Of a DNA stretch of 64,000 bases, positions 9,992 through 17,587 are shown piece after piece. The stretch covers positions 434,001 to 498,000 of the forward strand of contig CAWKFM010000005.1 in the NCBI GenBank assembly GCA_963849065.1, written 5' to 3'. A model generated the notes under the pieces. That model saw only the letters and a list, made by a program, of their open reading frames with translations, searched no databases and was not told where the DNA came from. Each line of letters opens with the position of its first letter. Within the stretch, counting starts at the first letter, position 1. Both the position numbers and the translations under genes were made by a program. The stretch comes from TOLSYN sp963849065. GTDB lineage: Bacteria; Acidobacteriota; Terriglobia; Terriglobales; Acidobacteriaceae.

Positions 9992-11749
9992 GTGGATATC
10001 TTGCCCAGTGCGCCGGCTTCGGATTCTCTCCCGCGGCGCGCTCCCGGAGACCAACCGCGGCCGATTTTACGCGAAGAGCATTTTTTCCTGATTCTCTCGG
10101 TCTTCATCGGAGTCTTATCCGCCCTCTCCATCGTCTGCTTCCGCTTTGCCATTGAGTGGTGCCGCATCTACCTCATGGGCTCGGGATACACTCTCTCGAC
10201 CTCGCGGATGTTGCTGGCCCCCAGCCTGACAGGCTTGGTAATTGCCGTGCTGGTCATCCACGTCTTTAAGGGAGCGCGGGGCAGCGGCGTCAATCAAACC
10301 AAGGCCGCGCTTTACATCTATGACGGATATATTCCCTTCCGCACCGCCGTCGGCAAGTTCATCACGGCGGCGCTGGCCATCGGCTCAGGACAGTCCCTGG
10401 GCCCGGAAGACCCCTCGCTGCAGATCGGCGCCTGTATCGCCTCTGCCCTGGGCCGTCGCCTGCATCTTTCCAGGGAGCGGATGCGCCTGATCGCGCCGGT
10501 TGGCGCCGCCGCCGGACTGGCCGCCGCCTTCAACGCGCCCATCTCCGCCGTGCTCTTCGTGATCGAAGAGGTCATCGGCGGCTGGACCGCCGGCATCCTG
10601 GGCTCAGTGGTTCTCTCCTCCGTATCCAGCGTCGTCGTCATGCGCTGGTTTCTCGGCTCCGAGCCGCTCTTCCGCATCCCCACTGTTGAACTCCGGAATC
10701 CCGTCGAACTCATCGCCTACGCGATTCTCGGAGTCGTTGGCGGTCTGGCCTCCGTGGCGTTTTCCGCCGGCATTGGTGAGTTGCGTCCCCGGCTCAAGGC
10801 TATGCCCCGCTGGACGCAGTACTTTCAGCCCGCCATCGCAGGTCTGCTGATCGGGGTCATCGGTGTGCTGGGCGCGCCGCAGGTCATGGGGGCCGGTTAC
10901 CAGTACATCGATGAAGCGATGCACGGCCAGTTCACCTGGCAAATGCTGGCCATCCTGGCCGGATTGAAGCTTCTTGCCACATTGCTGTCGTTCGTTAGCG
11001 GCACTCCCGGCGGCATGTTCGCGCCGACGTTGTTTATAGGAGCTATGCTGGGCGCATCCGTAGGCGGTGCCGAACATATCTTCCTGCCCCACCTTGCGGC
11101 GTCACCCGGAACCTATGCGCTGGTGGGAATGGGAGTTCTCTTTGCCGGCTTCCTGCGCGCTCCCATGACGTCGGTTTTCATGGTTCTTGAGGTTAGCGGA
11201 AACTACTCCATCATCGTCCCCGTCATTGTGGCCAATACCATCGCTTATGCTTTGGCGCGCGCCCTGCAGCCTGCCGCAATCTTCGACGTGCTTACCCGGC
11301 AAGACGGCCTGGAACTGCCTTCCATGGAAGAACAGCGCGAGGAAGGTGTCCTGCGCGTCGAGGATGCCATGCGCCCGCCCGCCGGACCGGTGCTGGAGGC
11401 AGAAGAAACTATCGAGCATGCCCTGCAGCGCACCGCCAACGATCCAGCCAAGGTTCTCCTGGTTCGACTGAGTTCCTTCGCCTGGGGCGCCCTTAGCGGC
11501 CGGGAACTGGTGGATTTGGCCGATGAGGGCAAAGGTGATCTCACCCTGGACTCCGTGCTGGCAGGCCGCAAGATTCCTTTCCTGCATCCCGACCTTCCCC
11601 TGCACGCTGCGCTGCGCTATGTCGATCGCTGGCCCCTGGTGCCGGTTGTAAGCCGCGCCAGCTTCCACAAGCTCGAAGGCGTCATCTCACAGAGCGATGT
11701 GCTCCGGCGATACCAGAAATTAGGGGAAGAAGAGGATGCCGAACAGTGA
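9992..11749 (+). CDS. ClC-family chloride channel or transporter with CBS region
   Basis: A membrane protein of about 585 residues, ClC family. Conserved segments are GSGQSLGPEDPSLQIGA (the equivalent of GxEGP), FNAPISAVLFVIEEV and SGTPGGMFAPTLFIGAMLGA (GxFxP). The first filter motif, normally GSGIP, reads ARGSGVNQTK and lacks the proline, so anion selectivity may be atypical. The C-terminal 150 residues form a CBS-pair-like regulatory region (VEDAMRPPAGPVLEAEETIE and EGVISQSDVLRRYQ). GTG 9992 is chosen because AAGGGA sits about 6 nt upstream; the open frame reaches back to a TTG at 9896 without useful sequence. Location next to trehalose genes fits a role in ion or osmotic balance, which is inference. 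Confidence 0.88.
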   Translation: MDILPSAPASDSLPRRAPGDQPRPILREEHFFLILSVFIGVLSALSIVCFRFAIEWCRIYLMGSGYTLSTSRMLLAPSLTGLVIAVLVIHVFKGARGSGVNQTKAALYIYDGYIPFRTAVGKFITAALAIGSGQSLGPEDPSLQIGACIASALGRRLHLSRERMRLIAPVGAAAGLAAAFNAPISAVLFVIEEVIGGWTAGILGSVVLSSVSSVVVMRWFLGSEPLFRIPTVELRNPVELIAYAILGVVGGLASVAFSAGIGELRPRLKAMPRWTQYFQPAIAGLLIGVIGVLGAPQVMGAGYQYIDEAMHGQFTWQMLAILAGLKLLATLLSFVSGTPGGMFAPTLFIGAMLGASVGGAEHIFLPHLAASPGTYALVGMGVLFAGFLRAPMTSVFMVLEVSGNYSIIVPVIVANTIAYALARALQPAAIFDVLTRQDGLELPSMEEQREEGVLRVEDAMRPPAGPVLEAEETIEHALQRTANDPAKVLLVRLSSFAWGALSGRELVDLADEGKGDLTLDSVLAGRKIPFLHPDLPLHAALRYVDRWPLVPVVSRASFHKLEGVISQSDVLRRYQKLGEEEDAEQ

Positions 11750-11930
11750 CCGGTCATGGACGGTATCTATAACGATCGAAGGAGCTTAGTCGATGCAGTA
11801 CGGCCTCCCGTGACCATGCTTCCGGATGCCGGAAGACCGCGAATGAACATCCGCGGTCAATTCTGTTCGATTGCGGCAACTGTTGTTGCATAATGAAGAG
11901 AGCCTTCGGGGGCGCGTGCGGGAGAACAGA

Positions 11931-13481
11931 GTGCAAAACATCGAAGTAATGGATACTACACTCCGGGATGGGGAGCAGACGCCGGGCATCAGCTATACGG
12001 CCGACGAGAAACTGGTGATCGCCGAAGCCTTGCTCCGGTCAGGCGTCGATGCCATAGAAGTCGGTTCCGCGGGAGTCTCGCATGGCGAGGCCCTGGCGGT
12101 TCGTAAAATCATGGACTGGGCCAGGGACCACGGCGTTACCGATAAAGTCGAGGTTCTCGGCTTTGTGGACGGCACCACATCCGTGGACTGGATTGTGAAC
12201 CACGGTGGCCGTGTCCTGAACCTCCTCGTCAAGGGATCGGAGCACCACTGCACGGTGCAGCTCCGCAAAACCGTTGAGGTCCATCTCGCCGACATCGAGC
12301 GCACCGTTGGCTACGCCGTCGGCAAAGGCCTCTGCGTCAACGTTTACCTGGAAGACTGGTCGCAAGGGATGAACAATTCCCAGCCCTATGTGATGACCTT
12401 GACCACAGGCCTGTCCCGGCTGCCCGTCCAGCGCCTCATGCTTTGCGACACCCTCGGTGTTCTCAACCCCGAGCAGTCCGCGGAATACGTGCGCATCATG
12501 CGCCAGAACTTCGACCTGCCGCTCGACTTCCACGGTCACAATGATTACGGCCTTGCTGTGCCGAACTCCATCGCCGCGCTGCGCTCCGGCGCCGGACGCG
12601 TGCACGTCACCGTCAACGGGATCGGCGAGCGCGCCGGTAACACCAATCTGGCGACCCTGGTGGTCGCCGGCCGCGACCTCTACGATCTGAACAGCAGCGT
12701 CAAAGAGCGCTCGCTGGCCATGCTCAGCGATCTGGTCGCTGGAATCAGCGGCATCGCTCCGGCGCCCAACGCTCCGGTGGTTGGCCGCATCAGCGCCATC
12801 CAGGGCTGCGGCGTCCACGCCGACGGAGACAAGAAGGGCAAGCTCTATCAGAACCGCCTCGATCCGGATCGCTTCGGGCTCAAGCGCGGCTACGATCTCG
12901 GCAAGACCGCCGGGATGGCCTCCATCGAGGCCAACTGCAAAGAGCTGGGAATCGAGATCACGCCCGAGCAGCAGCGTATGTTGCTCGCCAAGGTGAAAGA
13001 GCTGGGCGACAACAAGGTCACCGTCACCCAGGCCGACATCATTCTTCTTCTCAACGAGATCTTCGGACAAAAAGAGGATGGCGTAAAGCTGGTCCACTAC
13101 GAGTTCGCTTTGAAGAAAGGCGCACCGCCCAGCGTTAGCCTTGAACTGAGCTGCAACAACCGCCAGATCACGGCCCGAGGCGAGGGCGATGGCCAGTTCG
13201 ACGCCTTCATCCGCGCCCTGCGTACCGTCTGGGAGGACATGCCCGAGCTGATGGACTATCGCATCGCCATCTCGCGCAAGGGAACCAGCGGCGCGCTCAC
13301 CGAGGCCACCATCACCTGGCGCAGCGGCCAGACGCTGTTCACCACCCGCGCCGTAGCGCCCGATCAGCTCGTGGCGGCCATGAACGCAACCGTGCGCATG
13401 CTCAATTACGTGGAACTGAGGCGGCAGCTGGCCACCAGGGAACAAAGCTGGGGACACGCCGCCATCGCTCCTCAAACCTAG
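11931..13481 (+). CDS. leuA: 2-isopropylmalate synthase / (R)-citramalate synthase family protein
   Basis: An HMGL-like TIM-barrel acyltransferase condensing acetyl-CoA with a 2-oxoacid. It opens with DTTLRDGEQTPG, has the metal-binding HGHNDYGLAVPN and GIGERAGNTNL, and ends with a LeuA allosteric-type domain (about residues 385-500). Together with the downstream leuB it would serve leucine synthesis, but LeuA and CimA are hard to separate by eye, so a citramalate (isoleucine) role is possible. GTG 11931 follows GGGAGA at normal spacing; the ATG at 11949 is the alternative. The open frame begins at a TTG at 11871 and contains three consecutive Leu codons. A 7-bp inverted repeat (GACCGCG/CGCGGTC, 11835-11858) lies just upstream. 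Confidence 0.85.
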   Translation: MQNIEVMDTTLRDGEQTPGISYTADEKLVIAEALLRSGVDAIEVGSAGVSHGEALAVRKIMDWARDHGVTDKVEVLGFVDGTTSVDWIVNHGGRVLNLLVKGSEHHCTVQLRKTVEVHLADIERTVGYAVGKGLCVNVYLEDWSQGMNNSQPYVMTLTTGLSRLPVQRLMLCDTLGVLNPEQSAEYVRIMRQNFDLPLDFHGHNDYGLAVPNSIAALRSGAGRVHVTVNGIGERAGNTNLATLVVAGRDLYDLNSSVKERSLAMLSDLVAGISGIAPAPNAPVVGRISAIQGCGVHADGDKKGKLYQNRLDPDRFGLKRGYDLGKTAGMASIEANCKELGIEITPEQQRMLLAKVKELGDNKVTVTQADIILLLNEIFGQKEDGVKLVHYEFALKKGAPPSVSLELSCNNRQITARGEGDGQFDAFIRALRTVWEDMPELMDYRIAISRKGTSGALTEATITWRSGQTLFTTRAVAPDQLVAAMNATVRMLNYVELRRQLATREQSWGHAAIAPQT

Positions 13482-13573
13482 CCGAACCGGCGCGCCGCCG
13501 CACTTCCGCGGCCCGCGCTTTATGTTAGCTACAAGCCAGTGTTTCAAAATCCAATGTGCTATAAGCGGATATC

Positions 13574-14662
13574 ATGACATTCAAGATTGCAGTGTTGCCC
13601 GGGGACGGCATCGGCCCCGAAGTTACCTGTCAGGCTGTGCACATCCTGCGCGCCGTCAGTCAAGGCCAGTTCGACTTTCAGTTCGAAGAGCTACCCATCG
13701 GCGGAATCGCCGTCAAAAAATTCGGCACGCCTTTGCCGGAGAAGACGCTGGAAAAGTGTCTTGCCTCTGACGCCGTGTTGCTGGGCGCCGTCGGCGGGCC
13801 GGAGTTCGATTCGCTGCCGCCTGCCCAGAAGCCGGAGACCGGTCTGCTGGCCATCCGCAAAGCCCTCGGAGGCTTTGCCAATCTTCGCCCGGCGATTGCC
13901 TACGACGTGCTGGCCGATTGCTCGCCGCTGCGCCCCGAGGTGCTCAAGGGAGCCGACATCCTCTTCGTGCGCGAGTTGCTCGGAGGAGTCTATTTCGGCC
14001 AGCCCCGCGGCTTTGCCGGCGAAGGCGCCGCTCGCAACGGTTTCAACACCATGGTTTACTCGGTAGCGGAAGTCGAGCGCGTCGCCCACGTCGCCTTCCA
14101 GGTCGCGCGCGGACGCCGCAGCAAAGTCACCTCGGTCGACAAAGCCAATGTTCTGGAGTCCTCGCAGATCTGGCGCCAAGTGGTCATCGAAGTCGCACGG
14201 CAATATCCTGACGTCACCTTGGAACACCAGCTGGTCGATTCCTGCGCCATGCGCCTGGTGACTGCCCCCGCCAGCTTTGACGTGGTGCTCACCGAAAATC
14301 TCTTCGGCGATATTCTCTCCGACGAGGCGGCGGCGCTCACCGGCTCGCTGGGCATGCTGCCCTCGGCGACCGTTGGCGGCAAAATCAATCTCTACGAGCC
14401 CATCCACGGCTCCGCCCCGGACATCGCGGGCAAGGGCATTGCCAACCCCCTGGGAGCCATTGCCACCGCCGCCATGCTCCTGCGTCACAGCTTCCAGCGC
14501 GAAGCCGAGGCGCGCGCCATCGAGCAGGCCATCGCCCAGGTTCTGCAGAGCGGATACCGAACTGCGGATCTCAAGCGGGGCGCGGCTGAGCGGCTTATCG
14601 GCACCGAAGAAATGGGCGGACTTGTGCTGGAAGCGTTGGGCGCAGCTACCCGCCACGCATAG
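13574..14662 (+). CDS. leuB: 3-isopropylmalate dehydrogenase
   Basis: 362 residues, the normal length for the family. It catalyses the NAD-dependent oxidative decarboxylation of 3-isopropylmalate in leucine synthesis (cytoplasm). Seen motifs are LPGDGIGPEV at the N-terminus, RELLGGVYFGQPRG, VDKANVLESS, DSCAMRLV, and the signature LTENLFGDILSDEAAAL with EPIHGSAPDIAGKG, which carries the metal and cofactor contacts. It starts 92 nt after leuA on the same strand. A strong inverted repeat 55 nt past its stop probably ends the transcript. leuC and leuD are not in the window. Confidence 0.95.
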   Translation: MTFKIAVLPGDGIGPEVTCQAVHILRAVSQGQFDFQFEELPIGGIAVKKFGTPLPEKTLEKCLASDAVLLGAVGGPEFDSLPPAQKPETGLLAIRKALGGFANLRPAIAYDVLADCSPLRPEVLKGADILFVRELLGGVYFGQPRGFAGEGAARNGFNTMVYSVAEVERVAHVAFQVARGRRSKVTSVDKANVLESSQIWRQVVIEVARQYPDVTLEHQLVDSCAMRLVTAPASFDVVLTENLFGDILSDEAAALTGSLGMLPSATVGGKINLYEPIHGSAPDIAGKGIANPLGAIATAAMLLRHSFQREAEARAIEQAIAQVLQSGYRTADLKRGAAERLIGTEEMGGLVLEALGAATRHA

Positions 14663-14716
14663 CTTCTGCGTCCTGTGGCCAGGAGCGCCACGCCGTCTCT
14701 CATTACATTGCAGCGG

Positions 14717-14742
14717 CGCGCTGTCGAAACTTCGGCAGCGCG
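14717..14742. terminator. bidirectional terminator between leuB and the repeat-protein gene
   Basis: Arms CGCGCTG and CAGCGCG flank CGAA-AC-TTCG, giving an almost continuous 12-bp stem with one T-G pair. It is followed on the plus strand by TTTCCGTT. It lies between the convergent ends of leuB and the exported repeat-protein gene, so it could serve both strands. Confidence 0.6.
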
Positions 14743-14757
14743 TTTCCGTTAGGCGGC

Positions 14758-15426
14758 TTATTGCTGCAGGTTGGATTCCATCTGGTTGGATTCCAACTGA
14801 TTGGACTCCATCTGATTGGACTGCTGAATCATCCGGTTCGCATTCGCCTGGATTGCGACGGTCTGGTCATAGAAATCTTCGCTCGCGCTCTGCCCGCCTT
14901 CGTCGGCAGCCATGCTGCCGGGCTGCTCTGAGCCGCTCCAGCCTTCAGGCTGTATCGATCCAACCAGCCGGCCGGCATCCAGGAAGCTGCTGTTCAGATC
15001 GGCCTGTTCGTCGACCTTCTGGTTGTAAAAATCCGTACTCTGCGCTTCTTCATCGGAAGCCATGCTCCCGGGCTCGGCCACATTTGTGGTCTCCTGCTCG
15101 CCAGGCATCGCCTCCTGCTCTCCCGCCGATTGTGTGGTGGCAGCCTTGATCAGGCTGTTCAACTTCGCCTGCGACTCGACGGTCGAATCATAGAAGTCCT
15201 CGCCTGAGTTGGAAGCTATGCTGCCGGGCTGCTCGCTGCTCCAGCTTTCGGACTGAGCCGCCACAGCTGCCGACTGTGCGATCGCAGCTTCGGCAAGGCT
15301 GTTCTGCTGCGCCTGCACGGACACGTGCTGATCATAGAAATCCTGCCCCGCGCTGTCATCTGCTGCTTGGGCCCAGGCGAAGGCACAGAGTGATAGGGTG
15401 GCAATCAACAATAGAGTTTTCCGCAT
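14758..15426 (-). CDS. exported four-repeat protein of unknown function
   Basis: 222 residues starting with a clear signal peptide (KTLLLIATLSLCAFAWAQAA). The mature protein carries four copies of a motif of the form [S/G]xDFY[D/N]xxVxxQAxxN; DFY occurs at residues 29, 77, 132 and 184, spaced about 50. Between repeats is a second small motif, EQPGS[I/M]A or EPGSMA. The linkers are rich in Ser, Glu, Gln and Ala. The C-terminus is a near-perfect NQMES/NQLES tandem. AAGGAGG precedes the ATG. There are no Cys, no Trp-rich core and no enzyme motif, which suggests a structural or binding role outside the cytoplasm. I do not recognise the family. A dyad (15464-15478) lies in the presumed promoter. 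Confidence 0.75.
   Translation of the reverse strand: MRKTLLLIATLSLCAFAWAQAADDSAGQDFYDQHVSVQAQQNSLAEAAIAQSAAVAAQSESWSSEQPGSIASNSGEDFYDSTVESQAKLNSLIKAATTQSAGEQEAMPGEQETTNVAEPGSMASDEEAQSTDFYNQKVDEQADLNSSFLDAGRLVGSIQPEGWSGSEQPGSMAADEGGQSASEDFYDQTVAIQANANRMIQQSNQMESNQLESNQMESNLQQ
14771..14822 (-). repeat. 15-bp tandem repeat encoding the C-terminus of the repeat protein
   Basis: Three 15-bp units (TTGGATTCCATCTGG, TTGGATTCCAACTGA, TTGGACTCCATCTGA) and a partial fourth run head to tail. On the minus strand each encodes N-Q-[M/L]-E-S. Such a tract can change length by slippage without breaking the frame. Confidence 0.8.
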
Positions 15427-15463
15427 GTGGTTCCTCCTTCGGTTCTCGGTCCCCGTGCAGTGC

Positions 15464-15548
15464 TGAAATTGAATTTCAACTCCAACGCGTTACGATGAGG
15501 GATCTGAAGCAGGGGTTGGCAGGAAATTCCAGCGGAAACTGGAATTTC
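15464..15548. promoter_or_regulatory. two dyads sharing GAAATT/AATTTC upstream of the repeat-protein gene
   Basis: TGAAATT-G-AATTTCA at 15464-15478 is 38 nt upstream of the repeat-protein start. A second dyad, GAAATTCCAG-N6-CTGGAATTTC, is at 15523-15548. Both contain the same half-site. No T-run follows the second one on either strand, so an operator pair is more likely than a terminator. The 225-nt gap holds no gene. Confidence 0.4.
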
Positions 15549-15651
15549 GAGAGCTGCTGATTGGATGGGAACGCAAGAGCTTTCAAATCGAAAAGTTCGG
15601 AAAGGTAGGAAAAAGCGTCGCCAGGAAGTGCGGAGACGCTCTAGCCCGCAC

Positions 15652-17343
15652 TTAGTGGTTCGGTTGTGCCGCAGCGACCATCGCTTCAATCTTCATGTGG
15701 GAAGCTTCCACCGCGCCCGCAGCCTGGGCCAGCGCAATCTTCGCCTGTGCGGTCGAGTCCGGGCTGCCACTGTCGGAGACATGCGCCATCTCCAATCCAC
15801 GCGGCGCGCGGACGTCTGCCGGTGAGGTAAACGGCACCGTGCGGCGCGTCGCTTTTCCCAGCGCATCCACCGTCATCACCATCGCACCCAGGTCCTTGGC
15901 AGGCAAATTGCCCACCTCCATGGCGTTTGCCGTACCGTCCACAAAAAGGTCCAGTTCCGGAACGTAGACCATTGCGTGGTCGAACAATTGGACCGAGTAC
16001 GCATCCTGATCCATGGCTCCGGCAGAGCGCGTGCGCACCATGGCGAATTCGGCCGGTACGCCCACCGCGCGCAGCAGTGCCACCAGCATCGCGGCCTTGT
16101 CCTTGCAGTCGCCAAATCCACGCCGCTCCACCAGCGAAACCGGGTAGGGCTGGTAGCTGTGCACGCCAAACTCAAAGCCGGTGTACCGGGTGCGGCGCTT
16201 TACGCTCTCGTACACCGCCTGAACCTTAGCCTGCGTGCTCAGCTGCCGATCCAGGATCTGCTTGGCCAACGCTTGCAGGTTCTCATTCAACTTCAGCTCC
16301 GGCTCCAGCATCTCGTTATACCAGCGGCCGAACTCCTCCATCGAACCGATGGTCGAAACGTGCAGGTACGGCACATTGGCTCCGGCTTCCATTGCCTGGG
16401 CGCGAATCTCGCGCGCCTCCCACGTCCGCGTTGTCTCTTCGCCGTTCTCCTGCACCACCGCCGGCGCCAAACCGTGTTCCACGGCGTAGAGCTTCATCGA
16501 AGTGGGTGCGATGAGCACCCGCCGCCGCAGCCCGGTAAACAGGGAATCGCGGAACTGGTCGAGCCGCGCATAGTATCCCGTCCACGGATTTACCTCGGTC
16601 GAGGGCAGAAGGCGGTATTCGATCTCCACCACGTCGCCCGGCTGCAGATGGGAAAAACGCAGCTGCCGCTCGCGGGCGTCGAAGTACATCGCGGCGGCTT
16701 GCTTCATCATCGGCTGGTCGGGCGAAATCGATGCCTGATCTTCGTGGCCGTTGGTCTTCAGCACGCGTGCCCGCACCACGCTCAGCGTCTCGCTCATCCC
16801 GGAGTACATCACCGAGCGCGGCGAGAAGTTCTTTGCTCCCAACACGCTGTTGATCCGCCAAACCTGCTGCACCAGTGATGAAGCCAGCCCGTCGTGTCCC
16901 TGGCTGTCGTTCTCCAAATGGTCGATCCGGATGTCGGCCAGAGTCTCCACGTCGCCGTTCGAATTGCGTGCCTCCTCCGCCGCGCGCCGTGCATCCACCA
17001 GGAACCCGGCATCCTCCGTTGTGCCAGACGCATCGGCTTGCTGGCGGGCGGGATTCGCCGCGCCAATCGCCAGCAACTCCCCGGCTTCCCATGTGGAGTC
17101 CGTGGTCGGTAGCATGGTGGAAACAGCCTCATTCAGCGCGCCGGCGTCTTCCGGACCGCAGGTTCTCGCCAGCGTCTTCAGGGCGCTCACCAGCTGTCTG
17201 TGCTGCTCGGGGTCGTTGGTAGCCAGGTATTGCGATTGCAGTAGTTCAATCTCGTGCGAGTGGCTTTGCGCCGGTGCGGCCAGGGCCGCTGCCGGGATAA
17301 GACCGAGGCATAGAATTCCGGTAAGTACGAGGCAGCGGTTCAA
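15652..17343 (-). CDS. exported DUF3857/transglutaminase-like protein
   Basis: 563 residues beginning with a signal peptide (CLVLTGILCLGLIPAAALAA). The central part (about 175-310) has the beta-rich DUF3857 character (FSHLQPGDVVEIEYRL, then NPWTGYYARLDQFRDS). A transglutaminase-like domain follows, with a complete triad: C413 in GDCKDKAAM, H456 in FDHAMVYV and D469 in LFVDGTA. This combination is common in Bacteroidota and Acidobacteriota periplasmic proteins; cross-linking or protease-like activity is known for the fold, but the substrate is unknown. It lies downstream of glgP on the same strand with a 244-nt gap containing CRP-like dyads, so it probably has its own promoter. Confidence 0.85.
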   Translation of the reverse strand: MNRCLVLTGILCLGLIPAAALAAPAQSHSHEIELLQSQYLATNDPEQHRQLVSALKTLARTCGPEDAGALNEAVSTMLPTTDSTWEAGELLAIGAANPARQQADASGTTEDAGFLVDARRAAEEARNSNGDVETLADIRIDHLENDSQGHDGLASSLVQQVWRINSVLGAKNFSPRSVMYSGMSETLSVVRARVLKTNGHEDQASISPDQPMMKQAAAMYFDARERQLRFSHLQPGDVVEIEYRLLPSTEVNPWTGYYARLDQFRDSLFTGLRRRVLIAPTSMKLYAVEHGLAPAVVQENGEETTRTWEAREIRAQAMEAGANVPYLHVSTIGSMEEFGRWYNEMLEPELKLNENLQALAKQILDRQLSTQAKVQAVYESVKRRTRYTGFEFGVHSYQPYPVSLVERRGFGDCKDKAAMLVALLRAVGVPAEFAMVRTRSAGAMDQDAYSVQLFDHAMVYVPELDLFVDGTANAMEVGNLPAKDLGAMVMTVDALGKATRRTVPFTSPADVRAPRGLEMAHVSDSGSPDSTAQAKIALAQAAGAVEASHMKIEAMVAAAQPNH

Positions 17344-17419
17344 GTGTCTCCTGCTGAGTAAGCAAACCCGAATGAGGCGGGAAATTGGGCTTAACTTAGC
17401 ATGGAGCCTGAGCTGGTTC

Positions 17420-17458
17420 TGTGACCTCGGTCATCGCGCGGTTGTGAGGCGTGTCACA
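17420..17458 (-). promoter_or_regulatory. tandem CRP-like binding sites
   Basis: TGTGA-N6-TCACA (17443-17458) is a perfect CRP-family consensus, extended to TTGTGA-N6-TCACAA. A weaker copy, TGTGA-N6-TCATC, starts 23 bp away at 17420. Relative to the transglutaminase gene they lie 77-115 nt upstream of its ATG. They suggest cyclic-nucleotide or other CRP/FNR-type control. Confidence 0.5.
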
Positions 17459-17587
17459 ATTCCAAAAGATTGATGAGTTTACCGCCGTAGCCGTGGGCAG
17501 CAAAGGTGTGGCGGACGTATTCCATCCAGGGCTCGAATGGTGATTCGAGTTACGTCCCTCGATTTAATCCTGGCGGCGGCGCGCGTT

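Noticed and set aside
11835..11930. Possible leucine attenuator before leuA (three Leu codons and an inverted repeat)
   Set aside because: The Leu codons are in frame with leuA and not followed by a stop, and no terminator/antiterminator pair could be drawn.
12039..13547. 502-codon minus-strand frame antisense to leuA
   Set aside because: Shadow of leuA; Val/Gly/Asp-rich translation without motifs.
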